Source of the DNA: an uncultured Sutterella sp.
GTDB lineage: Bacteria; Pseudomonadota; Gammaproteobacteria; Burkholderiales; Burkholderiaceae_F
Length of the DNA: 18,642 nt
Assembly (NCBI GenBank): GCA_900546995.1
Contig: URFF01000035.1
Location: forward strand, 1-18,642
Direction of reading: 5' to 3'
Below the pieces are notes generated by a model that saw only the letters and a list, made by a program, of their open reading frames with translations, was not told the origin of the DNA and did no database searches. Every line of letters starts with the position of its first letter. Position 1 is the stretch's first letter. The position numbers and the translations under genes were made by a program. Shown here piece after piece: positions 7,030-14,119 of the stretch.

Positions 7030-8369
7030 GCACACTTGTACTGGATTGCTCCTCAGGTATCAGCGGCGATATGACAGCGGCCGCACTACTCGATTTAGGA
7101 GCCGATGAGAAAAAATTACGCGAAGTCTTATCCTCACTATCGGATCAACAGTTTGAACTGACCGTAAGCCGCGTGAAAAAGAGTGCGCTCGATTGTTGCG
7201 ATTTTGATGTGAAGCTAAATAACGGAGAGCCTCACAACGACCATGATATGGCTTATCTTTTCGGTCAAGAATCTGAAAATCCTCACCATCATCACGACGG
7301 TGACGATCATGAACACGAGCATACTCACACTCATGTCCATGAGGACGCCTCAGAAGATCAAGCTCATCATCACTCACACCACCACGAGCACCGTCATTTA
7401 GCCGATGCGAATCTTATTATTGAACAAAGCACGGCAAGTGATCGAGCCAAGGCGCTTGCAAAGAAAATTTTTCAGATTATCGCCGAAGCGGAAGCCCTTT
7501 CACACGGCGTTGAGATATCCCAGGTTCATTTCCACGAAGTGGGCGCTCTGGACTCAATTGTGGATATTTTGTCCGTGGCGGTTTTGCTTGATGATCTACA
7601 TGTCACCGAAGTGATCGTCCCACACCTGGCCGAAGGGCACGGGGAAATCCGTTGCCAGCACGGCATTTTGCCCATCCCCGTTCCCGCGGTGATGTACATT
7701 GCGAGCACTTATGGTCTCACTTTAAGTCCTGTACCCATCCACGGTGAACTGATCACGCCGACCGGTGCGGCTATCGTTGCCGCATTAAAAACTTCTGAGA
7801 CACTACCCAAACAGTACAAAATCAAAAAGTGCGGGTTTGGCGCCGGCAAGCGCGCCTACGAGCGTCCCAGCATTTTAAGAGCGATGCTAATTGAGCCCGT
7901 TGCCGATGAAAACATCACCGACAGTGACGAAGTGATCAAACTCGAAACCAATATTGATGACAGCACGCCGGAAAGTCTCGGTTATCTGCTTGAAAGACTC
8001 TATGCGGAAGGCGCTCTGGAAGCCTGGTTCACACCGATTTTCATGAAGAAAAATCGCCCGGCTTATCTCTTAAGTGTTCTAACCCATGCGGGACTCAGAG
8101 AAAGGCTTGAAACGATCATATTCAATGAAAGCACAACAATTGGGATTCGTCGCAGTCTTCTCAAACGGACGACATTGCCTCGAACCGTGCAAAAGCTCGC
8201 CACTAAACACGGTGACATTGAAGTCAAAGTTTGTGTAAAACCCGATGGCTCAAAGGTCTGTTACCCCGAGTACGAAAGCGTCAAAGCGGTGGCGCAGGCG
8301 ACGGGCTTAACATTCAATAGCGTCCATTTCGAAGCACTAGAGGCTTACCGTGAGCAAGAAAATCAGTGA
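7026..8369 (+). CDS. larC: Nickel insertion protein LarC (NPN cyclometallase), fused LarC1-LarC2 form
   Basis: LarC inserts nickel into the dithio nucleotide P2TMN in a CTP-dependent cyclometallation, completing the NPN cofactor. The 447-residue product starts LVLDCSSGISGDMTAAALLD, the family signature, and has QVHFHEVGALDSIVDI at about 166-181 and ITPTGAAIV further on. Residues 87-124 form a nickel-storage-like loop with 18 histidines, plus acidic residues. In L. plantarum, LarC1 and LarC2 are joined by a programmed frameshift; here one uninterrupted frame encodes the full protein, as in many other bacteria. The C-terminal domain contains LETNIDDSTPE and TTIGIRRSLLKRTTLPR. It overlaps larB by 4 bp and larE by 20 bp, so the three genes are transcribed and probably translated together. 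Confidence 0.96.
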   Translation: MSTLVLDCSSGISGDMTAAALLDLGADEKKLREVLSSLSDQQFELTVSRVKKSALDCCDFDVKLNNGEPHNDHDMAYLFGQESENPHHHHDGDDHEHEHTHTHVHEDASEDQAHHHSHHHEHRHLADANLIIEQSTASDRAKALAKKIFQIIAEAEALSHGVEISQVHFHEVGALDSIVDILSVAVLLDDLHVTEVIVPHLAEGHGEIRCQHGILPIPVPAVMYIASTYGLTLSPVPIHGELITPTGAAIVAALKTSETLPKQYKIKKCGFGAGKRAYERPSILRAMLIEPVADENITDSDEVIKLETNIDDSTPESLGYLLERLYAEGALEAWFTPIFMKKNRPAYLLSVLTHAGLRERLETIIFNESTTIGIRRSLLKRTTLPRTVQKLATKHGDIEVKVCVKPDGSKVCYPEYESVKAVAQATGLTFNSVHFEALEAYREQENQ

Positions 8370-9177
8370 AAAGCTGAATGCGGCCAAAATCTATTTTGAG
8401 TCCTTTGCAGATCAGAAGGTTGTGGTGGCCCTCTCCGGTGGAGCCGACAGCCTACTTGTACTCGCGCTCCTCAAAGAGGTCACGCAAAATCCGGACAATA
8501 TCTCTGCCGTGTACTTTAACACCTGTTGGATGAGTCGTTTGGCATTGCAAGAAGCTCAAGAATCGGCTCGATTGCTAGGTGTTTCGCTTCATCAAGTTAA
8601 AACGGAAGGGATGGATGCGGTTGGCATTGGGGCCAATCCCATCAACCGGTGCTATCTTTGCAAAAAACACCTTTTTGACAAGCTCTGGAATTTCGCTCGC
8701 TCGGTCGGTGCAAACGTCGTCATGGAGGGTACTCAGCTTGATGATTTGACCCGGTATCGCCCAGGGCAGAAAGCCATTACCGAATCCGGGGCGATCAGTC
8801 CCCTTAGAGAGCTCGGCTTGCACAAACAAGATGTGCGTGAACTGCTCGCCGAGTTAGGTATAGCCGCAGCCAATAGGCCTTCAGGCTCCTGCCTGGCAAC
8901 CCGCTTTCCCTATGGAACGAGATTAACAGAAAAAAAACTTCAGGCTGTTGAAAAAGCCGAGTGTTATTTAAAGACATTAGGCTTTTATAACCTTCGTGTT
9001 CGTAGTGACGGACCGACAGCCCGAATTGAAGTGGATAAGCCCTATTTTTCGGCTGTCATCACCCATGCTCACGACATTGTCAACAAACTGAAAAATCTGG
9101 GTTGGCAATATGTCACACTCGACCTTCAAGGCTTTCGTTCAGGCAGTATGGATGAAACAAACTCGGCAAACAGATAA
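8350..9177 (+). CDS. larE: Pyridinium-3,5-bisthiocarboxylic acid mononucleotide synthase LarE (sulfur insertase)
   Basis: LarE adenylates the two carboxylates of P2CMN with ATP and replaces them with thiocarboxylates to give P2TMN. The 275-residue protein has the PP-loop VVVALSGGADSLLVL (SGGADS at 29-34), the cysteine pair in NRCYLCKKHLF (C101, C104) and NRPSGSCLATRFPYGTRL with C181. L. plantarum LarE gives up the sulfur of a single cysteine (Cys176). Enzymes with three such cysteines, such as Thermotoga LarE, carry a [4Fe-4S] cluster that can deliver sulfur repeatedly, and this protein belongs to that pattern. Translation starts at a GTG inside the end of larC (20-bp overlap); no better start exists before the PP-loop. 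No terminator follows within 85 bp, so read-through into capA is possible. Confidence 0.95.
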   Translation: MSKKISEKLNAAKIYFESFADQKVVVALSGGADSLLVLALLKEVTQNPDNISAVYFNTCWMSRLALQEAQESARLLGVSLHQVKTEGMDAVGIGANPINRCYLCKKHLFDKLWNFARSVGANVVMEGTQLDDLTRYRPGQKAITESGAISPLRELGLHKQDVRELLAELGIAAANRPSGSCLATRFPYGTRLTEKKLQAVEKAECYLKTLGFYNLRVRSDGPTARIEVDKPYFSAVITHAHDIVNKLKNLGWQYVTLDLQGFRSGSMDETNSANR

Positions 9178-9262
9178 CTAATTGAGGAAAAAGATTACTG
9201 CAGCCGGTCCATGAGCGGGTTATGATCAAGTAGCGATTATTTCTTTTTAGCGGAGGATTGTT

Positions 9263-10555
9263 ATGCGCACTACTTTCATTGCAACCGGTGATAGTTTCAT
9301 CACCCGACGGCTTCCCGAAAACGGCTATCAGGGCTATGCCGAGCTTGAAGAGCTGATTAAAAGTCATGATGTCCGATTTGCCAATCTGGAGATGACTTTT
9401 CATCGTCAAGAGGGCTTTCCGGCCGCCGCAAGTGGCGGAACTTGGGCAATGACCGACCCGGCCATGTTGGACGACATGTTGCGTTATGGTTTTAATCTTT
9501 TCAATACTGCGAACAACCATTCCGGTGATTTCGGTCCCTTGGGCGTCACAGCAACCATTAAACACCTTCAAGAACGTAACATGGTCTTTGCCGGCACCGG
9601 TGCGACCTTGCAAGAAGCCAGTAACGCCTGCTATTTGGAAGTTGATGGTTTGCGAGTAGCCATGATCGGCGCAACGTCTAATTTTGATCCGGCCGCGGTA
9701 GCAGGCGGTCAGGGTTTTCGCATGATCGGCCGCCCCGGTTTAAATCCGTTGCGTTACAAGACCATCTATCACGTGGACAAAGAAACGTTTGACGCCGTGC
9801 AAAGCCTTGCGAAGAAAACACAAGTCAACGCCTTCCAAGAGCTTTCCATCGAACTCGGTTATGCGGCTCCGATGCCTGAAGGCTTAAGCCACTTCGGGCC
9901 CTACCAATTCGTTCTCGATGAAAAAAATTTCATCGAAACGAAACCTGATCCAATCGATGAAGAACGCATTCTCAATGAGATTCGAGAAGCCAAGCGTCAA
10001 GCTGACGTTGTGCTCTTTAGTCTTCACACGCATGAGATGAACGGAAAGAATTTCTTTAGCATCCCGCAGTTTGTCCGCACTATGACTCATGAGGCCATTG
10101 ATGCCGGCGCCAGTGTGGTGATAGGTCACGGGCCGCACATGCTACGTGGCGTGGAGGTTTATAACGGTGGCGTCATTTTGCATAGTCTCGGTAACTTTAT
10201 CTTCCAAACCGAAACCATTGCCGCGCAACCCTATGACGCCTTTGTCAAGATGCGTTTGTCGCAAGATACCCGAGTCGGTGAATACATGAATAACCGCAGT
10301 AAAAACGGCACGGTCGGCTACCCGGCGATGCCTGATATCTGGCGGGCGTTTGCGGCAGGCTGGACGCTTGAGGACGGTCGAATCACCGAAATGAAGCTTT
10401 ACCCGATTGAGTTGGGAATGCATGCCTCTCGGGCTCAACGCGGTTGGCCGCGTTTGTCTCGTAGCCAAGAAACACTTGAACAAATTCGCGACCTGAGCGC
10501 GGAACTCAACACTGAGGTTCAAATTCGTGACGGCGTCGGCTACGTCACGCTTTAA
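9263..10555 (+). CDS. CapA/PgsA-family protein (poly-gamma-glutamate capsule type, metallophosphatase-like)
   Basis: The 430-residue protein shows the CapA-fold motifs in order: FIATGDSFITRR (D10), RFANLEMTFH (41-43 NLE), FNTANNHSGDFG (NNH 84-86), LFSLHTHEMNG (255-261), VIGHGPHMLRG (286-296) and LHSLGNFIF (306-314). These residues line a two-metal phosphoesterase-like site. There is no signal peptide or membrane segment, so it should be cytoplasmic, unlike the anchored CapA/PgsA of capsule producers; no capB or capC is present. This cytoplasmic branch has no established function that I know of. GGAGG stands 6 bases before the ATG. It lies 85 bp after larE on the same strand and ends at a strong terminator, so it may be the last gene of the lar transcript or have its own promoter (a TATGAT is seen at about 9221-9226, with no clear -35). 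Confidence 0.88.
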   Translation: MRTTFIATGDSFITRRLPENGYQGYAELEELIKSHDVRFANLEMTFHRQEGFPAAASGGTWAMTDPAMLDDMLRYGFNLFNTANNHSGDFGPLGVTATIKHLQERNMVFAGTGATLQEASNACYLEVDGLRVAMIGATSNFDPAAVAGGQGFRMIGRPGLNPLRYKTIYHVDKETFDAVQSLAKKTQVNAFQELSIELGYAAPMPEGLSHFGPYQFVLDEKNFIETKPDPIDEERILNEIREAKRQADVVLFSLHTHEMNGKNFFSIPQFVRTMTHEAIDAGASVVIGHGPHMLRGVEVYNGGVILHSLGNFIFQTETIAAQPYDAFVKMRLSQDTRVGEYMNNRSKNGTVGYPAMPDIWRAFAAGWTLEDGRITEMKLYPIELGMHASRAQRGWPRLSRSQETLEQIRDLSAELNTEVQIRDGVGYVTL

Positions 10556-10574
10556 CTTCGAGCTTTAACTATTC

Positions 10575-10609
10575 GGCGTCGGCTTTTACCTGTCGACGCC
10601 TTTTTCGTT
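10575..10609 (+). terminator. Intrinsic terminator after the CapA-family gene
   Basis: GGCGTCG (10575-10581) pairs with CGACGCC (10594-10600). One G·T and one C·G pair extend the stem inward, and TTTTTCGTTT follows. It lies 20 bp after the stop codon. Confidence 0.9.
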
Positions 10610-10705
10610 TCAAACGTACAAAAAATCCCTTCTCTTGATGAGCTGATAGACCTTAACATTTGCTAGAATTTTCAGGTTATGTCTTTCGCTGAAAGTTTTT
10701 GACCA

Positions 10706-12538
10706 ATGACCTCTCAAAGCGACATCAATCAATTCACAACCCTGCCTCAGATGCTTGAACATACGCTTCAAAGCAAACCCGACAAGGAAGGGTATCGCTA
10801 TTACGATTACGATAAAGAACAATGGATCAGTGTGACCTGGAGAGAGTTCGGTCAACGTGTCATGCGCTGGCGAAAAGCGTTGTGCGCCATGGGATTTCAA
10901 CGTGGCGACCGAGTGGCCATGCTGTTGATCAATTCGCTTGATGCGCTCACTTTTGACCAGGCAGCATTGGCTAACGCATTGGTGCCTGTTCCCCTTCATG
11001 CTATCGACACACCGGAATCGGCCGCCTACATCATGTCCGATAGCGGCTGTCGTTTTCTCGTGACCACGACGAAAGCCCGCTGGAACGCCATTTTCCATTC
11101 CGATACACCTGTGCCCACTCTCGAACAAGTTGTTTTCACAACGGAAGAGGAAGAAGGCTGCGACGGTCACACCCGTTACTGCGGTCTCAACCAATGGCTT
11201 AGCTTGGGCGAAAAAATTACCGATGACGATCTGCCTGCGGGACCGGAGCCAGAAGATCTCGCCGCCATTGTTTACACCTCCGGAACAACCGGACGTCCCA
11301 AGGGTGTTATGTTGACGCACCGAGCAGTTGTCTCCAATGTTCAGGATGTGAGTGAAACGGTTCATCCGAGCGATGATGACCTCTTTTTGTCTTACCTGCC
11401 GCTTTCTCACACTTTTGAGCGTACCGTCACGTACTATAACTGCGTGGCGCATGGCGCAACGCTCGTCTTTAGCCGCGGTGTGATGCAATTAGCGGAAGAC
11501 TTAAAAGAGGTGCAACCGACTTTGATGTGTACGGTTCCCCGTGTTTTAGAGCAGTTCTATGCCAAACTGCAAAACGGTTATGCAAAAGCGTCAGAATCTG
11601 AAAAGGTTCTGCTACGCAATGCGGTCGCGGCCGGTTGGCGGGATTTTTGCCGTGACAATGAGATGCCGCTTGAAGAAGACGGTGTACCAGCACTAGATTT
11701 TCTCTTTAATAGCGTATTTAAGAACGAAGTGGCAGCCCCCGTTCAAGCGCTTTTCGGCGGGCGCATCAAGTACATTGTGAGTGGTGGAGCGGCACTGAAT
11801 TTAACCGTTGCGAAATTTTTCTGCGCGCTTGGCATTCAAATCCGACAAGCTTATGGTTTAACGGAATACAGTCCGGTGATCTCTATCAATAAGGACCATG
11901 GCAATCATCCGGCCACCGTCGGCGCACCGGTCGCACGCTGTGAAGTGCGATGCGGCGAAAACCGTGAACTTCAGGTTCGCGGCCCCTCTGTGATGAATGG
12001 CTACTGGAATTTACCACAGGCAACCGCGCAATCCTTTACTGAAGACGGCTGGTTGAGAACCGGCGACCAAGTGGATTTAAGTGATGGCGGCCGCGTCAAA
12101 ATCACCGGTCGTATCAAAGAAATCATCGTGACGAGCACCGGTGAAAAGATCGCGCCGGTGGATTTGGAATTCGCCATTCAGGAAGACCACTTGTTTGAAC
12201 AAGTGATGGTGGTGGGCGAAGCTCGCCCCTACATTACGGCTTTAGTGGTGGTCAATCCCATGCAGTTCGGCCTATTATGCGAAGAGCTGGGCTTGGATCC
12301 CAATAGCGCCGATCTTAATAACAATCGGGATTTACGCGCCCGAATCGTCAAACGAATCCGTCTGGCAGCCAAACACTTCCCGCAGTACGGTGTGCCTCGA
12401 AACGCCTATTTGCTCAAAGAGCATTGGACTGTTGAAAATGGTCTTTTAACGCCGACGATGAAATTGCGCCGTCGACAAATCGCCGAACGTTTCGCCAAAG
12501 AAATTAACGGGCTTTATGAAACGCGACGTAGAAGTTAA
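10706..12538 (+). CDS. Long-chain acyl-CoA synthetase (AMP-forming), Faa1/FadD15-like, copy 2
   Basis: The 610-residue enzyme has the same architecture as the protein at 1604-3454: YTSGTTGRPKGVML at 190-203, LPLSHTFERTVTYY at about 231-244, YGLTEYSP at 383-390, RTGD at 451-454 and GRIKEIIVTSTGEKIAP at 468-484, with the same Faa1-type insertion before VSGGAAL. The two are plainly paralogous along their whole length. Differences at the substrate side (YGLTEYSP against YGMTETSP, and a divergent segment around residues 270-345) suggest different acyl preferences. The ATG at 10706 has only a weak Shine-Dalgarno (GAAAG), and no better start is visible. It is flanked by terminators on both sides, so it is a single-gene transcript. 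The reaction is fatty acid + ATP + CoA to acyl-CoA + AMP + PPi; the particular substrate is unknown. Confidence 0.93.
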   Translation: MTSQSDINQFTTLPQMLEHTLQSKPDKEGYRYYDYDKEQWISVTWREFGQRVMRWRKALCAMGFQRGDRVAMLLINSLDALTFDQAALANALVPVPLHAIDTPESAAYIMSDSGCRFLVTTTKARWNAIFHSDTPVPTLEQVVFTTEEEEGCDGHTRYCGLNQWLSLGEKITDDDLPAGPEPEDLAAIVYTSGTTGRPKGVMLTHRAVVSNVQDVSETVHPSDDDLFLSYLPLSHTFERTVTYYNCVAHGATLVFSRGVMQLAEDLKEVQPTLMCTVPRVLEQFYAKLQNGYAKASESEKVLLRNAVAAGWRDFCRDNEMPLEEDGVPALDFLFNSVFKNEVAAPVQALFGGRIKYIVSGGAALNLTVAKFFCALGIQIRQAYGLTEYSPVISINKDHGNHPATVGAPVARCEVRCGENRELQVRGPSVMNGYWNLPQATAQSFTEDGWLRTGDQVDLSDGGRVKITGRIKEIIVTSTGEKIAPVDLEFAIQEDHLFEQVMVVGEARPYITALVVVNPMQFGLLCEELGLDPNSADLNNNRDLRARIVKRIRLAAKHFPQYGVPRNAYLLKEHWTVENGLLTPTMKLRRRQIAERFAKEINGLYETRRRS

Positions 12539-12556
12539 TTAGCAAAACTCTTTTTT

Positions 12557-12589
12557 CGGCCCCCTTACCCTGTGAGGGGGTCGTTTTTT
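12557..12589 (+). terminator. Intrinsic terminator after acyl-CoA synthetase 2
   Basis: CGGCCCCCT (12557-12565) pairs with AGGGGGTCG (12575-12583) with one G·T pair, and six T residues follow. It ends just 13 bp before the ATG of the TatD-like gene, so the promoter of that gene must overlap this structure or the end of the previous gene. Confidence 0.9.
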
Positions 12590-12602
12590 GAATCGCTCCA
12601 TT

Positions 12603-13382
12603 ATGTTTTTTGATACCCACTGCCACATCCACATGGATGTTTTCGGCAAAGAACAAAACGAACTCGTTGAACGTATGCGGCTTGCTCAAGTCTGTAACGC
12701 CGTTGTCGTTGCCACACAAACCGATGAAATTAAAGCCGTCAGCAACCTCACAGCACAATACCCTGAGCTTTATGGGGCCTTTGCTGTCAGTCCTCAGGAC
12801 GAGGAGCTTGCCGACTTGTCCCCGAATGAGATTGCCGAGATTGTGAAGCGACCTAAAATGGTTGCTGTCGGTGAAACCGGCCTTGACTACCACTATTGTC
12901 ATGAACCGTTGGATTGGCAAAGGAATCGTTTCGCGCTTCATATTGAAGCGGCGCATATCGCGAAAAAGCCGCTCATTATTCATTCGCGTGAAGCCGCTGA
13001 CGATACAATTCGCATTCTCACAGAAAATCGTGCCTCAGAATGTGGGTTTGTCTTACACTGCTTTTGCGGCAATTGGGATTTTGCCCGGCAAGCACTTGAC
13101 CTCGGTGGTTATCTTTCCTTTTCAGGTATTCTGACCTTTAAATCCGCTCATGATATCCAAGAGGTCGCGCAAAAAGCGCCGCTCGAGCGCATTTTGATTG
13201 AAACGGACAGTCCCTATCTGGCACCGGTCCCCTTGAGAGGTCGGCGCAATGAACCGTCTTATGTGCCGCATGTCGCACAATTTCTGGCAAACTTAAAGAA
13301 TCTTTCGATTGAAGAAATCGCAACGATCACAACAAGTAACGCCAATCGATTTTTTGGAATTAATCCATGCGAAAATTCTTAA
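12603..13382 (+). CDS. TatD-family metal-dependent hydrolase (YcfH-like)
   Basis: The 259-residue protein is a TIM-barrel amidohydrolase of the TatD group, most members of which are Mg-dependent 3'-5' exonucleases or of unknown substrate. The metal-binding residues are visible: DTHCHIH (H6, H8), AVGETGLDYHY (E91), LIIHSREAADD (H127), LHCFCGNWD (H152) and LIETDSPYLAPVPLRGRRNE (D202). The usual GIHPH motif in strand 2 is replaced by AFAVSPQDEEL, a mild deviation. The ATG at 12603 is chosen because FFDTHCHIH is the family N-terminus; an in-frame TTG at 12588 lies in the T run of the preceding terminator. No good Shine-Dalgarno precedes either start. It overlaps the ankyrin gene by 16 bp. A tatD–ankyrin pair is, as far as I recall, common in Burkholderiales, often beside holB. 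Confidence 0.92.
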   Translation: MFFDTHCHIHMDVFGKEQNELVERMRLAQVCNAVVVATQTDEIKAVSNLTAQYPELYGAFAVSPQDEELADLSPNEIAEIVKRPKMVAVGETGLDYHYCHEPLDWQRNRFALHIEAAHIAKKPLIIHSREAADDTIRILTENRASECGFVLHCFCGNWDFARQALDLGGYLSFSGILTFKSAHDIQEVAQKAPLERILIETDSPYLAPVPLRGRRNEPSYVPHVAQFLANLKNLSIEEIATITTSNANRFFGINPCENS

Positions 13383-14104
13383 TTCTTCCGTTCCTGTTTG
13401 CCATGACGCAAGCCATGGCTCAAACGACAACGACGCCGAGTCTCGCTCAACAGCTGCAAGATGCCATTGCAACGGATGATGCCGGAAAAGTCGCTTATGT
13501 TTTGCGTGAAAAAGCCTACGATCCGAACCTGTATCTCCCAAACGGTGAAACACCCCTTGTATATGCCATTCGCATGGATGCCTCTGTCACCGTTAACAAG
13601 GTTTTGTTGAGAAGCTACAAAATTAATGTCAAAGTCCCGACCCTAAGAGGCGAAACCCCCTTGATGCTTGCCGCAATCAAAGGTGATCAAGCTTTGGCGC
13701 AAAAGCTTTTGGATATGGGCGCGCCCATTAATGCCAATTATGGGTGGACGGCTCTACACTACTCGGCTTCTGTCGGTGAAGCGGAAATGACACAATTTTT
13801 GATTGATCATGGGGCTCAAATCAATGCCAGAACTCCCCGCGGTGTTACGCCGCTTTACATGGCGGCAAGAATAGCCGCAGCCGGTACCGTTGCCGTTTTA
13901 TTGCGAGCCGGTGCCGACAAAACCCTTTGCACCGATGAGGGAATCAGTCCCGCCGAAAGCGCGAAGCGTCGTGGCAGTACCGCGTTGGCTAAGGAGTTAG
14001 CAATTGAAAAGTGCGCGCCTTGGCCGGTATCTGAAGATGAACGCAGCTCTGGAACAACACCTATAACCGCTTCGCAATCTGAATCCTCCACGCAACGTCC
14101 CTAA
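13367..14104 (+). CDS. Secreted ankyrin-repeat protein
   Basis: The 245-residue protein starts MRKFLILPFLFAMTQAMAQ, a classical signal peptide with cleavage expected after AMA (residue 18), so it is exported to the periplasm. At least four ankyrin repeats follow, recognisable by NGETPLVYAIRM, RGETPLMLAAIKGDQALAQK, WTALHYSASVGEAEMTQFLI and RGVTPLYMAARIAA, covering about residues 55-190. A serine/threonine-rich tail ends the protein. Ankyrin repeats bind proteins, and the partner is unknown. Its start overlaps the end of the tatD-like gene by 16 bp, with GGAATTA before the ATG, so the two are co-translated. The next gene begins 15 bp after its stop. Confidence 0.92.
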   Translation: MRKFLILPFLFAMTQAMAQTTTTPSLAQQLQDAIATDDAGKVAYVLREKAYDPNLYLPNGETPLVYAIRMDASVTVNKVLLRSYKINVKVPTLRGETPLMLAAIKGDQALAQKLLDMGAPINANYGWTALHYSASVGEAEMTQFLIDHGAQINARTPRGVTPLYMAARIAAAGTVAVLLRAGADKTLCTDEGISPAESAKRRGSTALAKELAIEKCAPWPVSEDERSSGTTPITASQSESSTQRP

Positions 14105-14119
14105 AAGAGAGAGGTACTA

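Noticed and set aside
7060..7377. 105-codon antisense frame opposite larC
   Set aside because: It lies entirely within larC, and its composition mirrors the codon pattern of the histidine-rich loop on the other strand.
7026..8369. Programmed frameshift in larC as in Lactobacillus
   Set aside because: The frame is open from the family N-terminus to the family C-terminus, so no shift is needed.
10610..11488. 292-codon antisense frame opposite acyl-CoA synthetase 2
   Set aside because: The sense strand encodes a complete enzyme with all motifs. The antisense product has no recognisable domain and would run through the promoter region of the sense gene.
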